64,000 nucleotides of DNA from the NCBI GenBank assembly GCA_003833135.1, contig QZLH01000343.1:19841-83840 (forward strand), in the 5' to 3' direction. The translations under genes and the position numbers were made by a program. Within the stretch, counting starts at the first letter, position 1. Each line of letters opens with the position of its first letter. Below, piece after piece: positions 22,467 to 35,190 of the stretch. The notes beneath the pieces were generated by a model. The model searched no databases, was not told the DNA's origin, and worked only from the letters and a program-made list of their open reading frames with translations. This DNA is from Oehlia diaphana (taxonomy: Eukaryota; Glomeromycota; Glomeromycetes; Glomerales; Glomeraceae).

Positions 22467-23504
22467 TTAATTCTTTAGTAATTATTATTATGTAAATACT
22501 CTATTATAATATAATATAAAAATAGTATACGTAGCATCGCGGCATACGTAGTATGAACACAAACGATTTATAAATCCCATGTGGTTTATCAATTAATTTA
22601 GTGCTACAGTATAAAGATTTTTTTTTAATATAAAACAAGCTTAAAAACATCATTATATTAATCTTAATCTTCGATTTTTGAAAATCAAGAATTTTCATTT
22701 AATGATTACCTTAATGGACTTAATGGATGGTCGGTCCATCCAAAACTTTTGTCCCGTAATTATAATTCAGGTCGTGTAACAGAAAATTATATAACATGCG
22801 TTAAGGCATTTTTTACTGCATAATCATAAACAATCCATCCTTGATATTTAATTATTTTGTTTAACGTACTTACATTTGAAAAAAAAAATTAGTAAAACAT
22901 ATACAGATGGGGAAGGTTTACTTATATTGTTTCTATTTTGACCAAAGATGGCACATTGTTAACTTAACAATCGATTATTTAAATATTACTACTGATTATT
23001 TTTCCCTTTTTTAAGGTATTGAAAAAGAATTTTTTTTTTTCGATTCTCGAGCATTTGGGCGTTTTTTCGGAGACAAATTCCGAGATTTTTTTTCTAATTT
23101 CGGAAAACGGAATTCATGTTGTAACAGTGGAACTTACGCGAAAAATAATAATAATAAGTTTAGATGAATTCAATTTATATTCAAACTCTTTTTTTTTTTT
23201 TTATTAATCGACAAAAAAGAAAAAAAAAAATTTACTAACGAATAAACCTTTTTGATCTAATTTGAAACATTTAATTTTTTTGTCATACACAAACAAAAAA
23301 TATTCCTTTTTAGGAATGATATGATTTGAATCCTTTGTCCAATCGACTATAGTTTATATAGGTATACAATGAATTATGTTTATTTGGTTTTAGTGTAACA
23401 TTTGTCATTCAAGTGTAACGTTAAAAATCCACGTGCTTCAAGAATAAATGGTTTAAAAATCTTGAGGAATTTTAAATTATCTATTTATTCTTTTTTTCAC
23501 TTGT

Positions 23505-23537
<33 letters not shown>

Positions 23538-23563
23538 GTATTGTTCATTTTTATTGATTAAAA
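22467..23563. other. Intergenic between permeases A and B
   Basis: No gene is seen. It has a small hairpin TGGATGG-TCGGT-CCATCCA near 22728-22746 and, directly before permease B, a T(n)A(n) palindromic tract at about 23505-23537. The frame at 23019-23207 is a low-complexity artefact. Confidence 0.55.
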
Positions 23564-26219
23564 ATGGCTGACGCAAATAATATTAATATTTATGGCAATA
23601 CAAATGTAGATTATGAAGGAAGTCAAGAAATTATAAGACCAATTTCAGCATTAAGTTCAGAACCTTCCTTAAAACCACGAAATGATTCATTATTAGGTGT
23701 ATTTTATGGTATTGGAATGAATGTAAATAATGTTATTGGATCAGGTATCGTTACTGCACCAGGAATTGTTTGGAATGCTGTAAAATCTCCTGGAATAGTA
23801 TTATTATTATGGTTAATTGGTGGAATAGTAAGTATGGCAGGTTCATTAACATATGTTGAACTTGGAGCTATTCATAAAATAAGTGGAGGCGAGACGAAAT
23901 ATTTACAAACTGCTTATCCAAATCCAAAACTTTTAATAAGTTATCTTTTCAGTTTTATGTTTGTCCTGTAAATATGAAAATTCTTTTTTCAAAAATCTTA
24001 TTAATAATCTTTCATAAATTCATAAATTAAAATCTCTCTCTCTTTTTTTTTAGTGTAATTAGACCAGGACTTATATGCGCTGTTATACAAATTGGTGCGC
24101 AGTACTTTTGGTATACTATAAAAGGATATCGATTTTCTGATGATATTGATCCAAAATTAAATGGATGGAATCTTCAATTTTCTCCATTTTGGTAAGAAAA
24201 AGTTTTATTACTAAACATGTTTTAAATAATTAAGGATAAGGACGTGCATATATACTTATATATATATATATACCGATTTGGATGAGATCAGCAATTAAAA
24301 TTTAATTCTTATTTTTTTCTAGGTTCATAAAAATTTTAGCTATCGTACTGTTATTTGTCATAACAGTTTATCATATGCTTAGTAACAGATGGGCAGCTAT
24401 TATAAATCAGGGTCTCGCTATTATAAAATTGATTACGTATTCAATAATTGCTCTAGCTGGATTATATAGATTATGTCAAAATACAGAAACGAGTCGTAAA
24501 AATTGGCAAACGCCGTTAAGTGGAGATACAGATATTGCAACATATTCATCTACTACTATTTTATCGGTAATTATTATAAGATAAATACCGTATAACGCTG
24601 CTTATAATACACCGGCGAGGTACTTTAAAATTCCTGAATTTAAAATTGTATAATACCGTGAATATTTCGTTAAATGTCGAATATTAGAGAATTGTGTCTT
24701 ATATAATAACTTTCATTGAATATACCCATGTCTTATGATGTGAGGGTATTTATAAAGGGAATATTGTAAGCAGTGTTACACGATATTATTGTTATTATTA
24801 TTTTCTACATGTCTTCACTTCGGAAATGATATACAACGAATAGCTACATTACTATTATTATTATTATTATTTTTATTAACAGATTATGTTCACATATAAT
24901 GGATGGAATAACTTGAATTGTACGTCATGTTTATTAATTTAAAACTTTTTTTTCATTTAAAGATTATTAGTAATATATATACTTATTAACAGATAATTTA
25001 ATATGTTTTTGTAGATTCTTTGGATGAGTTCAGGAACCCAGAAAAGAAATTGATTCTCAGCAATAGTATTAGTGTCGCAATTGTTACAGTAATGTGTACG
25101 TAAAATATAGATTTTGATGAAACTTTTGACATAAAATATTTGGTTTTATGTAAAAAGCTTACCATCTAATTATCCCTTAAATGACGTTGCTAGATCATTT
25201 AAGGGATAATATCAATCTCAAATATCAGTTGGCAACTTAAATTCTAAAATATACGTGTATATTTTTTTATATATATAGATCTTCTTGTAAATGTTGCATT
25301 TATTTCGGTCGTACCACAAGAACTTATAACAAACAATAGTAAGATAGATGAAACCATAGCTGCAGAATTTTTTAGACAATTATTCGGAGGAAACCAAATG
25401 ATTGCTAGATTTTTTACCTTCCTTGTTGTACTTTCTGTAATGGGTACCGCTGCAGTAGACGTATGGAGTGGATCAAGAGTTATTGTCGCAGCGGCAAAAT
25501 CAGATTTTTTCCCAAAATATTCACAAGAATTAAGAAATTGGAATGAACGTTTTAATACACCTATCAATGCTTTATTAGCACAATTCATTTGGTGTTCGAT
25601 CCTTATGATATTCGTTGGTGGTAGTTTTTCAATTTCAAGTTTTGTATTATTTTCAAATTTTGCCAGTTACAGTTATTGGATATTTTATCTTGCTACTGGT
25701 ATAGGTTTATTGGTACGTATAAAAATAATTAATTATTCATTTTTTTTTTGTTAAATCGACTAATTATATTTTTTTTTTTAGTTGATTCGAAAGAGAAGTA
25801 AAAATAACAAAATGAAAAGACAACTTGAAAAGGATGATGAAGAACTTAACAGAAGTAATGATAGGGGTACTAATAGCAGTAATATCAAATTATTATCAAG
25901 ATTAGAAGAAAAGTTCTTTAAAGTACCATTACCGGTAGCAGGAATTTTTATTCTAGGAGGAGTTTTTATATTAATATTCTCTTTTATTGTTAATGTAAAA
26001 TGTCCTGAAGGTAAACCTAATTGTGGTGAAGACGTTTTGGGTCCTTTGAGAGCACAAAAATTATCACCAATTATGCTCAGTTACGGTTTCTTATTTGTTG
26101 CATTATTATCTTGGTATTTCTTTTACTATTGGTGGGATACTAAGAAGAAGCAACAAGAAGCCGCTGTTATGAGAATAGCTGCTGATCATGATAGTATGGA
26201 TAGTGAACTCAATTCATAA
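23564..26219 (+). CDS. LAT/SLC7-type amino acid permease, copy B
   Basis: Seven exons: 23564-23967, 24054-24191, 24323-24566, 24883-24919, 25015-25095, 25279-25712 and 25782-26219, giving about 591 aa. The N-terminal tail of about 45 residues is cytosolic-like. TM1 has NNVIGSGIVTAPGI, followed by VKSPGIVLLLWLIGG, GGETKYLQTAYP, MLSNRWAAIINQ, FTYNGWNNLN, the tiny 37-nt exon, YSLDEFRNPEKK and WSGSRVIVAAAKSDFFPKYS. The last exon adds a charged loop (RKRSKNNK) before the final TM pair and WWDTKKKQQ. This is the canonical seven-exon pattern of the array. Intron 3 is long (316 bp) and intron 5 contains a perfect 16-bp inverted repeat. Substrate specificity is not determinable here. Confidence 0.9.
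25169..25210. mobile_element. Perfect 16-bp inverted repeat in intron 5 of permease B
   Basis: ATTATCCCTTAAATGA (25169-25184) is followed after 10 bases by its exact complement (25195-25210). The arm sequence CATTTAAGGGATAAT recurs at about 50402-50416, so this may be a minimal MITE or a remnant of one. It lies inside an intron and should not disturb splicing unless folded in the transcript. Confidence 0.6.
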
Positions 26220-28323
26220 TTAAATTAAATTAAATTATTTTATTTATTTATTATTATTATAAATATAATATTTTATTATATATATATATGTACACAGTAT
26301 ATATAAATATATATTAGAATACATATGTAAATTATTTTATATAACCTAGTAACCTTAAATGTATTTTTGTTAAATAAATTCTTGCAGTATATAACACCAT
26401 TAATTAGCCTGAAATTTAGTAAGCATACCTCAAAAAAAGAATATAATTTATTATGTGTTCGACATTTATGAATTTTTTGATACACAGAATATAAAAATTC
26501 ACGTAATCGCGAATCATTTGCGCATTAAATTAAAATTAATATAAAAATTCTTTGTTAAAATCTTAAATAAATTTGTAATAGTTATTTCATGCAGCCATGA
26601 AAACATGGATATTCCCATGAAATAACTGTTTTATCCCCTGGAGACTAACGTCCCGTGATAAAAAATAATTTATAAAAAGCTTGTATTACATTTTTATTAT
26701 AAAAGTTTATTTTATTACAGTTTTATTATAAAAAGCTTATTTTATTCCCTGCGTTTAATGTTAATATTTTCATGATTATAATAAAAATATCACTATGAAA
26801 AATCAATGGGCGACCATTAGTAAACATGGGATAAAATTAGTGAAAGAGATCTTGTTTATCAAACGGGATAGGGTGGGGATTCTATTGAATTTGATTCACA
26901 TGAATAATTTTTTTTTATTTTTTTGACAATTCACAATTATCATCTACAGACAATCCTAAATATGGAAAATCTATTATCCAACCGGGATTAATAGTCCTTA
27001 TGTGTTTCAAATATATAATATTTTACTAAGTTTCAGAATTTTTGAAATCTCTCAGAACTTAACTAGAAAAGGTGATTTTAAATTAATTATTCTGAAATTC
27101 TAAAACACAAGGTATCACAGAGGATTAAACCTTCGGTTTAAAAATAAATTTGAAAATCAATACGAGAATTCATTGTTAGAAATATAAATCATTTTTATGT
27201 ATCTCCAATTAATAATTCGGTTCGTTCTGTAACTAATTTGAAAAAAAAAACCCCATGAATTAAAAATGTTACAATTTTAATATTATAATTGAAACCCCAA
27301 TTATTAAATATTCTACCTTATATATATATATACTAAAACGAAAAAATTTGTTTAAGCCATCTCGTTTACTTTTAAGATGTTTCAAAAAAAAAAAAAAGTG
27401 ATATCTTACGAACCAACCAAAACACAAATATGTTCTCCGCCAAAATAAAAATATGGGAAATAAAACTCCGTTTTAAGAGAAGTCCCTTAATATGTATAAT
27501 ATAACTAAAGACTATGATCTCAAACACCAATCGGCAAGCTCAGAGAAGACAAGGCATGATGATACTTGCCGTCATCGTTAGTATAAGTCACGTGGCATTG
27601 CAATTTTCATCTTACGTTACTCATATTCGAAAAGTTGTTACACATTTAATATGAAAAGTGGTACCTGATGTCGTTGAATGAGTTCTTCAATAAGGAAACT
27701 GCATGAATTTACAAAATAAGCTGTCAACTTTGCTTATGATGTAACTTGCAGCCAGTAGCCAGTATCGTACTAGTATATCCACTTTAAAAATTTGAGATTA
27801 TCATTATTATCATATTATGTAAAAAATAAAGTTAGAGTATGAACCGAACATTCTCGTTCCGTGAAAATAAGATTAAATCGTGTGGAAAAAAATGCATACG
27901 AGTCACATCTCACACGTGTCGATCAAGCATTTACAAAATTTTTGCTTATTTTAGAAAAGTTTATGGGAGGTCATAAGTTAAATCTTTATTTTTTATTTAT
28001 TCATGATATTATAATAAACAATGAAAAAAAAGTAACTGGCAAAAGAATCATATTATTTAAAAGAGAATTATCAATGATAATTTGATAATTGAGTATACTA
28101 AATTAAGAACAACGAAGATCACGCTAACAAAAATAACAAAAATACTGTAAGTTAGATTTTACAATTTTACACAAATTAATTATTAAGTTGCACCATTTAT
28201 ACAAGAAAATCAAAATAGATGAAATTTTGTACAACATTCAGGTCAATACAGGTACGATAGATGATAGATCTTTCTTTTCAGAATTTCCTATAATTAAAAC
28301 TTTGTCCAATTATTAAATATGAT
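26220..28323. other. Intergenic between permease B and pseudogene C
   Basis: About 2.1 kb with no supportable gene. Open frames at 26276-26485 and 27861-28085 have no recognisable domain. A direct repeat AGTTTATTTTATTACAGTTT / AAGCTTATTTTATTCC lies near 26690-26750 and a hairpin-like CATGCAGCCATGAAAACATG at 26588-26610. CACGTG occurs at about 27592. Confidence 0.5.
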
Positions 28324-28810
28324 TTGTTTATGGTATTGGCGTATTGGTATAAAGTAAACAATATAATCGAGTTACTAAACCAAGAATTATTTAGAAGGCG
28401 GCAAAATCTCTTCGGATTATGGACAATTTGTGGAATTATTACTATGTCTGGGTCTTTATCTTACTTTGAAATTGGTGATGGAGAAAACAAATTATTTGGT
28501 GGATCCGAAGTATTTATTCGTTTGAGAACTTACAGCATTATCATACTACCTGTAATGGGCACAGCAGCACGGATCAAGAGTTATTGTTGCAGCATAAAGA
28601 TCAGTTTTTTTTCCCAAAATATCAAATTATATTCATTATTGATAATAGTTTACTATCACAACTTTTACATTATGTTATACGCTGACATTTTCTTTTGTAG
28701 TTAACAATAAATATCCAAAAGAAAGTTCAAAAAATGGTTCATGTTCATTCTTTATTACTTACGTATTTCTTCCTAATGCTTTAATGTTTTGATCTCTTTA
28801 TATTACAGGA
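28324..28810 (+). pseudogene. Deletion-scarred LAT permease pseudogene, copy C
   Basis: Sequence matches the array genes in order but with large losses. TATGGTATTGGCGT and GTAAACAATATAATCG recall TM1, GGAATTATTACTATGTCTGG recalls TM2, then the sequence jumps at about 28495 from the exon 1 region (GDGENK) straight into exon 6 (LFGGSEV). ATGGGCACAGCAGCACGG with ATCAAGAGTTATTGTTGCAG follows, shifted and interrupted, then decayed exon 7 traces (TTTTCTTTTGTAGTTAACAA near 28690). No splice sites or conserved TM1 motif survive. Its closest relatives by wording are copies D and E. It is clearly non-functional as a transporter. Confidence 0.75.
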
Positions 28811-29341
28811 AAACAGAATGTAATAATATAAAAATTGAGAAGAAATAATTAAATGTATTATATTTATTTATTATTTATATCTGTAATACGATAAATAAAT
28901 GAAATGCTAAATTTGGTGTTCATGATGTTTATGGTTACCTCTATTTTTATTATCCTCGTGCCATTTTTCTTTCGAATTTGTTTAAATGACTAACTAAATT
29001 AGTATAGTGATGAAGTCAAAAGGTTATACTAAATATTAGACAATGAAAACCTTAATCGGTAAATTATATAAAGTAATACCCTAATTAGAAAAACATAAGG
29101 AGTTCTTTTTTTCTTTTTTGTTTTTTTTTTCTTACATACGGAAAGTACAGTTCATGTTGATGTCTAAATATAACCTCTCTTAAAGAGATAGAGTTTGCCT
29201 TGATTTGTTTGTTTGCGGATACAGAATAAATAAATATTTTGATATTAATAAATGGCTAAATGAATTTTATATCAATCAATTTTTGAAAAAAAAAAAAATA
29301 TTTTTTTTAAATATATTTAAGTATATTTTCTTTATGAAAAG
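28811..29341. other. Intergenic between pseudogene C and permease D
   Basis: AT-rich with T- and A-runs (29106-29130, 29286-29310). It holds the permease D upstream region; the frame at 29205-29441 is an out-of-frame shadow of its exon 1. Confidence 0.5.
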
Positions 29342-31267
29342 ATGCCTGAAACTATTGATACCATGTCAGATCGTGAAATTAAAGATGAAATATCCCAAAC
29401 ACCTTCGTCACCAGCACCTTCATCACCAGAACATTCAATAATTTTTAGTGGGGGTGGTGATTCGACTAAGATTTTAGGCGTTGTCTATGGTATTGGTATG
29501 AATGTGAATAACGTAATTGGGTCAGGAATCGTTACTTCTCCAGGAATTATTTGGAAGGCGGTAAAATCTCCTGGGATTGTATTATTATTATGGTCACTTT
29601 GCGGTATTGTTGCTATGGCTGGTTCCTTATCCTACGTTGAACTTGGTGTTATACATAAAATAAGTGGAGGAGAAACAAAGTATTTGCAAACTGCTTATCC
29701 TTATCCGGAATTCATGATGAGTTATCTTTTTAGCTTCATGTATATTTTGTAAGTATTTTATATAATTCCGTTTCAATTGAATTTATAAAAATATTAAAAA
29801 TATTTTATAACTTAGTGCGATTCAACCAGGAATTTTGAGTGCAGTTTTACAATCTGCAGCACAGTATTTTTGGTATACTATTAATGGTTCCCGATACGAT
29901 AAGGATACTAAGCAAGTTACAAGTGGGTGGCAACTTGCTTTTTCCCCATTTTGGTAAGAAAAATTTATTTTTAATGACGATAACTTGCAGTAATCTAAAA
30001 ATTTCTAATCTAAAATTTTATTTTTTTTCAGGATTGTAAAGTTAATTGCTGTTTCCTTATTATTCATAATAACGTTATATCATATGCTTAGTAATAGATG
30101 GGCGAATTATATAAATCAAACATTGGCTGCCATTAAGCTGGTCACATATTCAATTATCGCAATAGCTGGAATTAGTAAATTGATTACAAATCCAGATAGT
30201 TCATTAATTTGGAAAAAACCATTAGATGGAAATACAGATATTACAGCTTATTCTAGTTCCATTCTATTGGTAAATATATGAAACATATATTTCCTTTTTT
30301 TTGGTGAATTTTTTTTAACAGTCATTTTATTTTATAGATTATGTTTAGTTATAATGGATGGAACAGCTTAAATTGTGAGTAAATAGTATACATATATAAT
30401 TTAAAAAAAAATTTTATTGATAACTGATACAATATTTACTTTATAGATTCACTTGATGAATTCCGCAGGCCAGAAAAAAAACTCATATACAGCAACAGCA
30501 TAAGTGTTGGAATTGTTATCGTAGTCTGTATGTATACTACAATTTATTCTAACTTTAATATTAAAATATATTAAAATTCTAAATTATTTATAGACCTTCT
30601 TGTAAATATTGCGTTTATCTCGGTTGTACCAGAAAAGTTAATAGATTCAACGGACTCTGATGAGACTATAGCCGCAACATTCTTTCGCGAATTATTTGGT
30701 GGATCTGAAGTAATGGTTAGAATTTTCACCGCTCTTGTCGTACTTTCTGTAATTGGCACAGCAGCATCAAAAGTATGGAACGGATCAAGAGTTATTGTTG
30801 CAGCTGCAAGATCAGATTTTTTCCCAAAATATTCGAAAGAGCTAAAAACTTGGAATAATAATTTAGATACGCCTATTAATGCTTTATTAGTACAATTCAT
30901 TTGGTGTTCATTAATTATATTCTTTATTGGTTCTAGTTTTACTATAACGACTTTTACTTTATTTTCAAAATTCGCCATGTATAGTTATTGGATTTTTTAT
31001 TTTGCTACTGGTATAGGTTTATTATTAATTCGAAGAAATCATGTTAATGGAAATCAATTTAAAGTTCCATTGCCTTTAGCAGGACTTTTTATATTGGCAG
31101 GATTATTTATATTAACATTTTCCTTTGTCACCAAAACTGATGACTGTCAAATTCTTGACCCACAAAAATGTAGGATTCAAAATTTGAGTCCTATATTTAT
31201 AAGTTATGGTTTTCTTACTATTGCTTTTATGTTATATTATTGGTGGAAGATAAAATTATATGGTTAA
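29342..31267 (+). CDS. LAT/SLC7-type amino acid permease, copy D
   Basis: Six exons: 29342-29748, 29816-29953, 30032-30269, 30338-30374, 30447-30527 and 30594-31267, giving about 524 aa. Motifs include NNVIGSGIVTSPGIIW, VKSPGIVLLLWSLCG, GGETKYLQTAYPYPE, MLSNRWANYINQ, FSYNGWNSLN, SLDEFRRPEKK and WNGSRVIVAAARSDFFPKYS. Unlike its sisters it lacks the last intron: GIGLL is followed in frame by LIRRNHVNG without a break, a clean intron loss. The loop before the last TM pair is short and the protein ends soon after YYWWKIK, so its cytosolic C-tail is almost missing. The N-terminal tail is Ser/Pro-rich. It is about 530 bp downstream of pseudogene C. Intact by all criteria visible. Confidence 0.9.
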
Positions 31268-31935
31268 TTAATTTAAAAATATGCGGGAATAAAAATAACA
31301 ATATATATATTATGTATTATTCTTACTGTAATTATTTAATACCATTTTTTTTTAAAAAAAAAAAAAATTTACTCTTACAGGGAATAGTATACCTCTATTA
31401 GAAATATACTCTAATATCAATAATTTGTTACAATATATATATATAGTATATACTATATATTATTTTTTACTGTAAATTATTCTTACTGTATATATTCTTT
31501 ACTGTATATTATTATCAATAAATCTTAAAAATAATCACATGTGAATTTGATTTATAAACATTTAAGTTTTAAAGTTCTATAATAAATATGTGAATACTTT
31601 AAAAGGTGTTTAGAATTCTAAAAAGATAGAACCTATTATAACTGATGAAGTTAAAAACTGTCTAATTTTTTATAGATATATTTGAACAAAAATTAAGCAA
31701 TATTGTATAAAAAGATATTGAATTTTTCATCTTTTATGATTTTAATATAAATAGAATCCCATTTGTTATATAAATAAGGTTTCAAAAATATTTTTTTATT
31801 AATAGCTTTAAGTAAAAGTTTTTATTATAATCACTAAGTATTATTTACATCTAACCTTTAAAAATTATATAAAAAGTATAGTAAATCAATCTTTTAATTT
31901 ATTAATTAAATTTTTATTTTTATTTTTTATTAGGG

Positions 31936-32081
31936 TATTGCTAAATCTCATCACAGGTGATTTTCACCACACTAGCATTAGCAAATATTAGTAAGCAGAA
32001 TTTTATGACATTTTTAATTCTGCCTGAAATTCTATCTAATTCTGGTAAAGTGACAATCACCAGCAGTGATATTTAGCAATA
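31936..32081. mobile_element. MITE (TTGCTAAA family), 146 bp
   Basis: The left terminus TATTGCTAAATCTCATCAC and the right terminus GTGATATTTAGCAATA form an inverted pair of about 30 bp that extends inward (CAGGTGATTTTCAC versus GTGACAATCACCAG). No coding capacity. It shares ends with the element at 2013-2146. Confidence 0.7.
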
Positions 32082-32629
32082 CTCTTTTTATTATAATTAA
32101 ATAATTTTAATAATTAATAATTTTATTTAATAAAATTAATAAAAATATTAATAATTACTTTAATAATACTTTTTTTAAAAAAAAGTTTTTTTATTATATA
32201 TTAATATTAAAATATTTTTTTTTAATTAAAGTATTAAATAAAGTATTTAATAAAAAATATTATAAAAATATAAAATATTTAAAAAAAAGTAAATTGCTAA
32301 AGTTTAATATCAAAAGCAATAATTATTCTACCAGCATTATGATATATTTTTGACTTTTAACTAAAATTAATAATCTAATAAAATACTAATTAGCATTACA
32401 TTATAATTTCACTATCAGTAACCATCATATTGGTAATATAAAATTTTTAATAAAAAATATTTTTGAGATCTTTACTTATATAAATATTTTTTGAGATCCT
32501 GTTGATTGCTAACTCAACTCAAATTGAGTTAAATTTATATTTTTTATAATTTTAATTTGATTTAACTCAACTCAATTTAATATAAGTTAAATGAGTTTAT
32601 ATATAGCTCAATTTAACTCATTTGAAGCA

Positions 32630-33030
32630 TTATGAATAATTAGTAGTATTTATTATTAATATAAAAAATTAAAAATAATATTTTCTTACTTAATAGTCTT
32701 ATATTAAAAGAGATTCACAAACTGCCTAAAAAAAAAACTAAACAAACAAACAGTTAGTAGTATTTTTTAATATAAAAAATCAAAAAAAAAATATTTTTTT
32801 ATTTAATGATCTCATATTAAAAAAGACTAAATAAAATAAAGTTAATATTATTTATTAATATAAAAAAAAATCAAAAAAAGTTTTTTTTTTACTTATCAGT
32901 TTTACATCCAAAAAGATTTAAAAAAAACCTAAAAAAAAAAAAAATGAATAATTAGTAAATATAAAAAAATGGAATTAATTTTTTTTTATTTACTAAAAGT
33001 CTTTATTCAAAAGATACAATATTTTTAAAG
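32630..33030. repeat. About 105-bp A/T-rich tandem repeat, four copies
   Basis: The phrase GTTAGTAGTATT or a variant followed by TTAATATAAAAAATC recurs near 32640, 32752, 32840 and 32945, each followed by T-runs and a TTACTTA(A/T)CAGT-like segment. The last copy (about 32875-32981) is nearly identical to 44335-44429 at the edge of the assembly gap. Confidence 0.6.
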
Positions 33031-34117
33031 TTTATTCTGCTAATTATTAATAAAACTTTTTCCATTTCTTGAAAAATTGCAAATTAAAAAATTAAAAATT
33101 AGGCAGATATATATACTGTACTTTTGAAATTTATGTACAAAAAATACTATTTTTTTTAATAGTAGAATTTGAACAAGTTTATTCAGGTTGTATAACACAG
33201 TATATTTATTTTAAATTATTTGTTTTAAGATTTTTGGCTATTATCTGTTATATAATTTTTTTTATTCTTAAATAAATTTAAAATAAATGTAAAATTAAGT
33301 GTCACTTATAGTATTCTTGTAGTGTAAATGATATTTTTTGATTATTCAAAATATTATAGATCAGTGTAGGCAGGAAATTCAGAAATTTGGAAAAACTATT
33401 ACTATTGGTAACAATCTGAATCATGTGACTTTAGAAATGATTTTATCTTACATTTATATTATATGTATAATAAAATACCAATATGACAAATAATCTTTGA
33501 AGTTATGCTTCTTTTGTTCTTCAGAATGAAGTAGAAAAAATTATAAAGCTATTTTATTTAAGAGTATTTAAAAGTTATTACCCTGCAAGTTAAAGATTAA
33601 AGGGGTACATTAATATATATTTGAAAATACACACCATGTAAGAAATACCTGCTATGGCTCTATTTTTTCTGATGGTATAGTCCAAGTATACTGTCTGAAT
33701 TCACCAAAATTGATAATTAAACTATTAGAATAGGTTATCTCCTACAGATCAAAGGAATTTTTTTATTTACATGCATGTAGATTAATTTACATGCACAGCA
33801 CCTTCATTCAGTATTGTATATCAATTTGCAGATGTAATTAAAAAAGGACAAAGTTCACTATATAATACTTTTATTTATGCATATTAAAATACTAAATCTG
33901 AACACACCAACAAAAATTTAGCGCAGGGCTGGCAACTGGACTAAAACTCTCAAAACTCCAGCAATGACAGGTCAACGTTACTATCAGACAAATTTAAAAT
34001 AGACCTCGCTGGAAAAGATCTAATTCGTGCTATTTTCGATTTACTAATACAATTAAAAAGCTTACAGACTTTCTCAGCCCTTTCTCAGAACAAAAGAATA
34101 TTGGCCAACTAAATCTC

Positions 34118-34393
34118 AGATTATACTAAAAGTAATTTACAAGCAAAAAATCAACAATAATTTTGCCGTTGCTCTCTGATCACAAAGTTTACAGAATTTA
34201 CAAAATATTAATATTTTCTGTTATATCCAGTAACACCTTCCTAGATGAGTTATGAGATTATACGAAAAAGTAATTTACAAGCAAAAAATCAACAATAATT
34301 TTGCCGTAGCTCTCTGATCACAAAGTTTACAGAATTTACAAAATATTAATATTTTTTGTTATATCCAGCAACACATCCCTAGATGAGTTATGA
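34118..34393. repeat. 138-bp tandem duplication
   Basis: AGTAATTTACAAGCAAAAAA and all following sequence through GTTATATCCAG occurs twice, beginning at 34131 and 34269, differing at few positions. The second copy contains the stop end of the kinase-like pseudogene, so its 3' end was duplicated recently. Confidence 0.85.
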
Positions 34394-35190
34394 CCACTCT
34401 CATAAAATTGTTTAACTTCAGCATTAAACTTTTCTAACCACTTCTTTTCATCAGTTATTTTCCACCTACTTGCATTCTCAATAGACACAACAAATGGTTT
34501 TAGCTCTCCCTCCAACTTATCTATTAACTCTGAAAATGACATTTTCTTTCCAAACTTGATAATTCCAATGATTTGACACAATCGGTTGTAGTCCCGAATA
34601 ATTGCTTGACATGGATCAAAGTGAAGTTGCAACGGAGCTGCAAGGCCGAAATCAATAAGATAGAAATGGCCATTTCTTTGTACAACATTTCGTATAGCCA
34701 CATCTCCATGTAACCATGGGCATATATCTTTTCCAAGCACGATAATAGATCCAGGATTATTTGAGAAAGTGTGTAATCATCTATATTACCATTATCAGAA
34801 AGCCATGATTCCAGGGATTGCCCCACAAAATCGGTTAGTGTAAAGCCAAGGATCCTCCTATCATATGACCTTCGAAGAGAATTTTGGGAACGCAAGAAAG
34901 ATCACTTAGTGCATGCAACGCTGGTATTTCACGGGAAATTTGAGAGATTTCAGTGTCTTTTGCGAACTTTGATCTTTAGATAAAAAAAATGATCGATATG
35001 ATAAGTTTATTATACGCAGTATGAGACATTCTCAGGAATTAATTTACCTTTAAAACGGCATCCTTTATTCCATAATCACGTACTGTGCCAAAAAAACTAT
35101 ACACTCTCTTCCAGTTCCAAGGTGAGATGTAATCTGCACATGGATATAATTTCCGGAGTTTAATCTGATATAAATCCCTTCTTCGATAAG
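34336..35190 (-). pseudogene. Protein-kinase-like pseudogene (frameshifted)
   Basis: On the minus strand an exon near 35050-35150 reads FFGTVRDYGIKDAVLK (a glycine-loop and Lys-like N-lobe start) followed by GTAAAT and a probable intron. Then come HALSDLSCVPKILFEG, TDFVGQSLESWL, LSCLEKIYAHG, LHGDVAIRNVV (catalytic loop with Asp and Asn) and YLIDFGLAAP (DFG), ending at a stop at 34336. These segments lie in at least three frames: one shift near 34870 and another near 34735, between IYAHG and HGDV. The gene is therefore broken. Such small atypical kinase domains are abundant in Glomeromycotina, sometimes as C-terminal parts of Crinkler proteins. Function of the parent is unknown. Confidence 0.65.

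Larger units (their letters stand above)
31268..34117. other. Repeat-rich AT intergenic DNA
   Basis: No gene is seen in 2.8 kb. It contains a T(n)A(n) tract at 31346-31369, MITE-like elements at 31936-32081 and possibly about 32294-32441, an AACTCAACTCAA-type repeat cluster at 32507-32630, and an approximately 105-bp A/T tandem repeat at 32630-33030. The rest is low-complexity. Confidence 0.55.
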
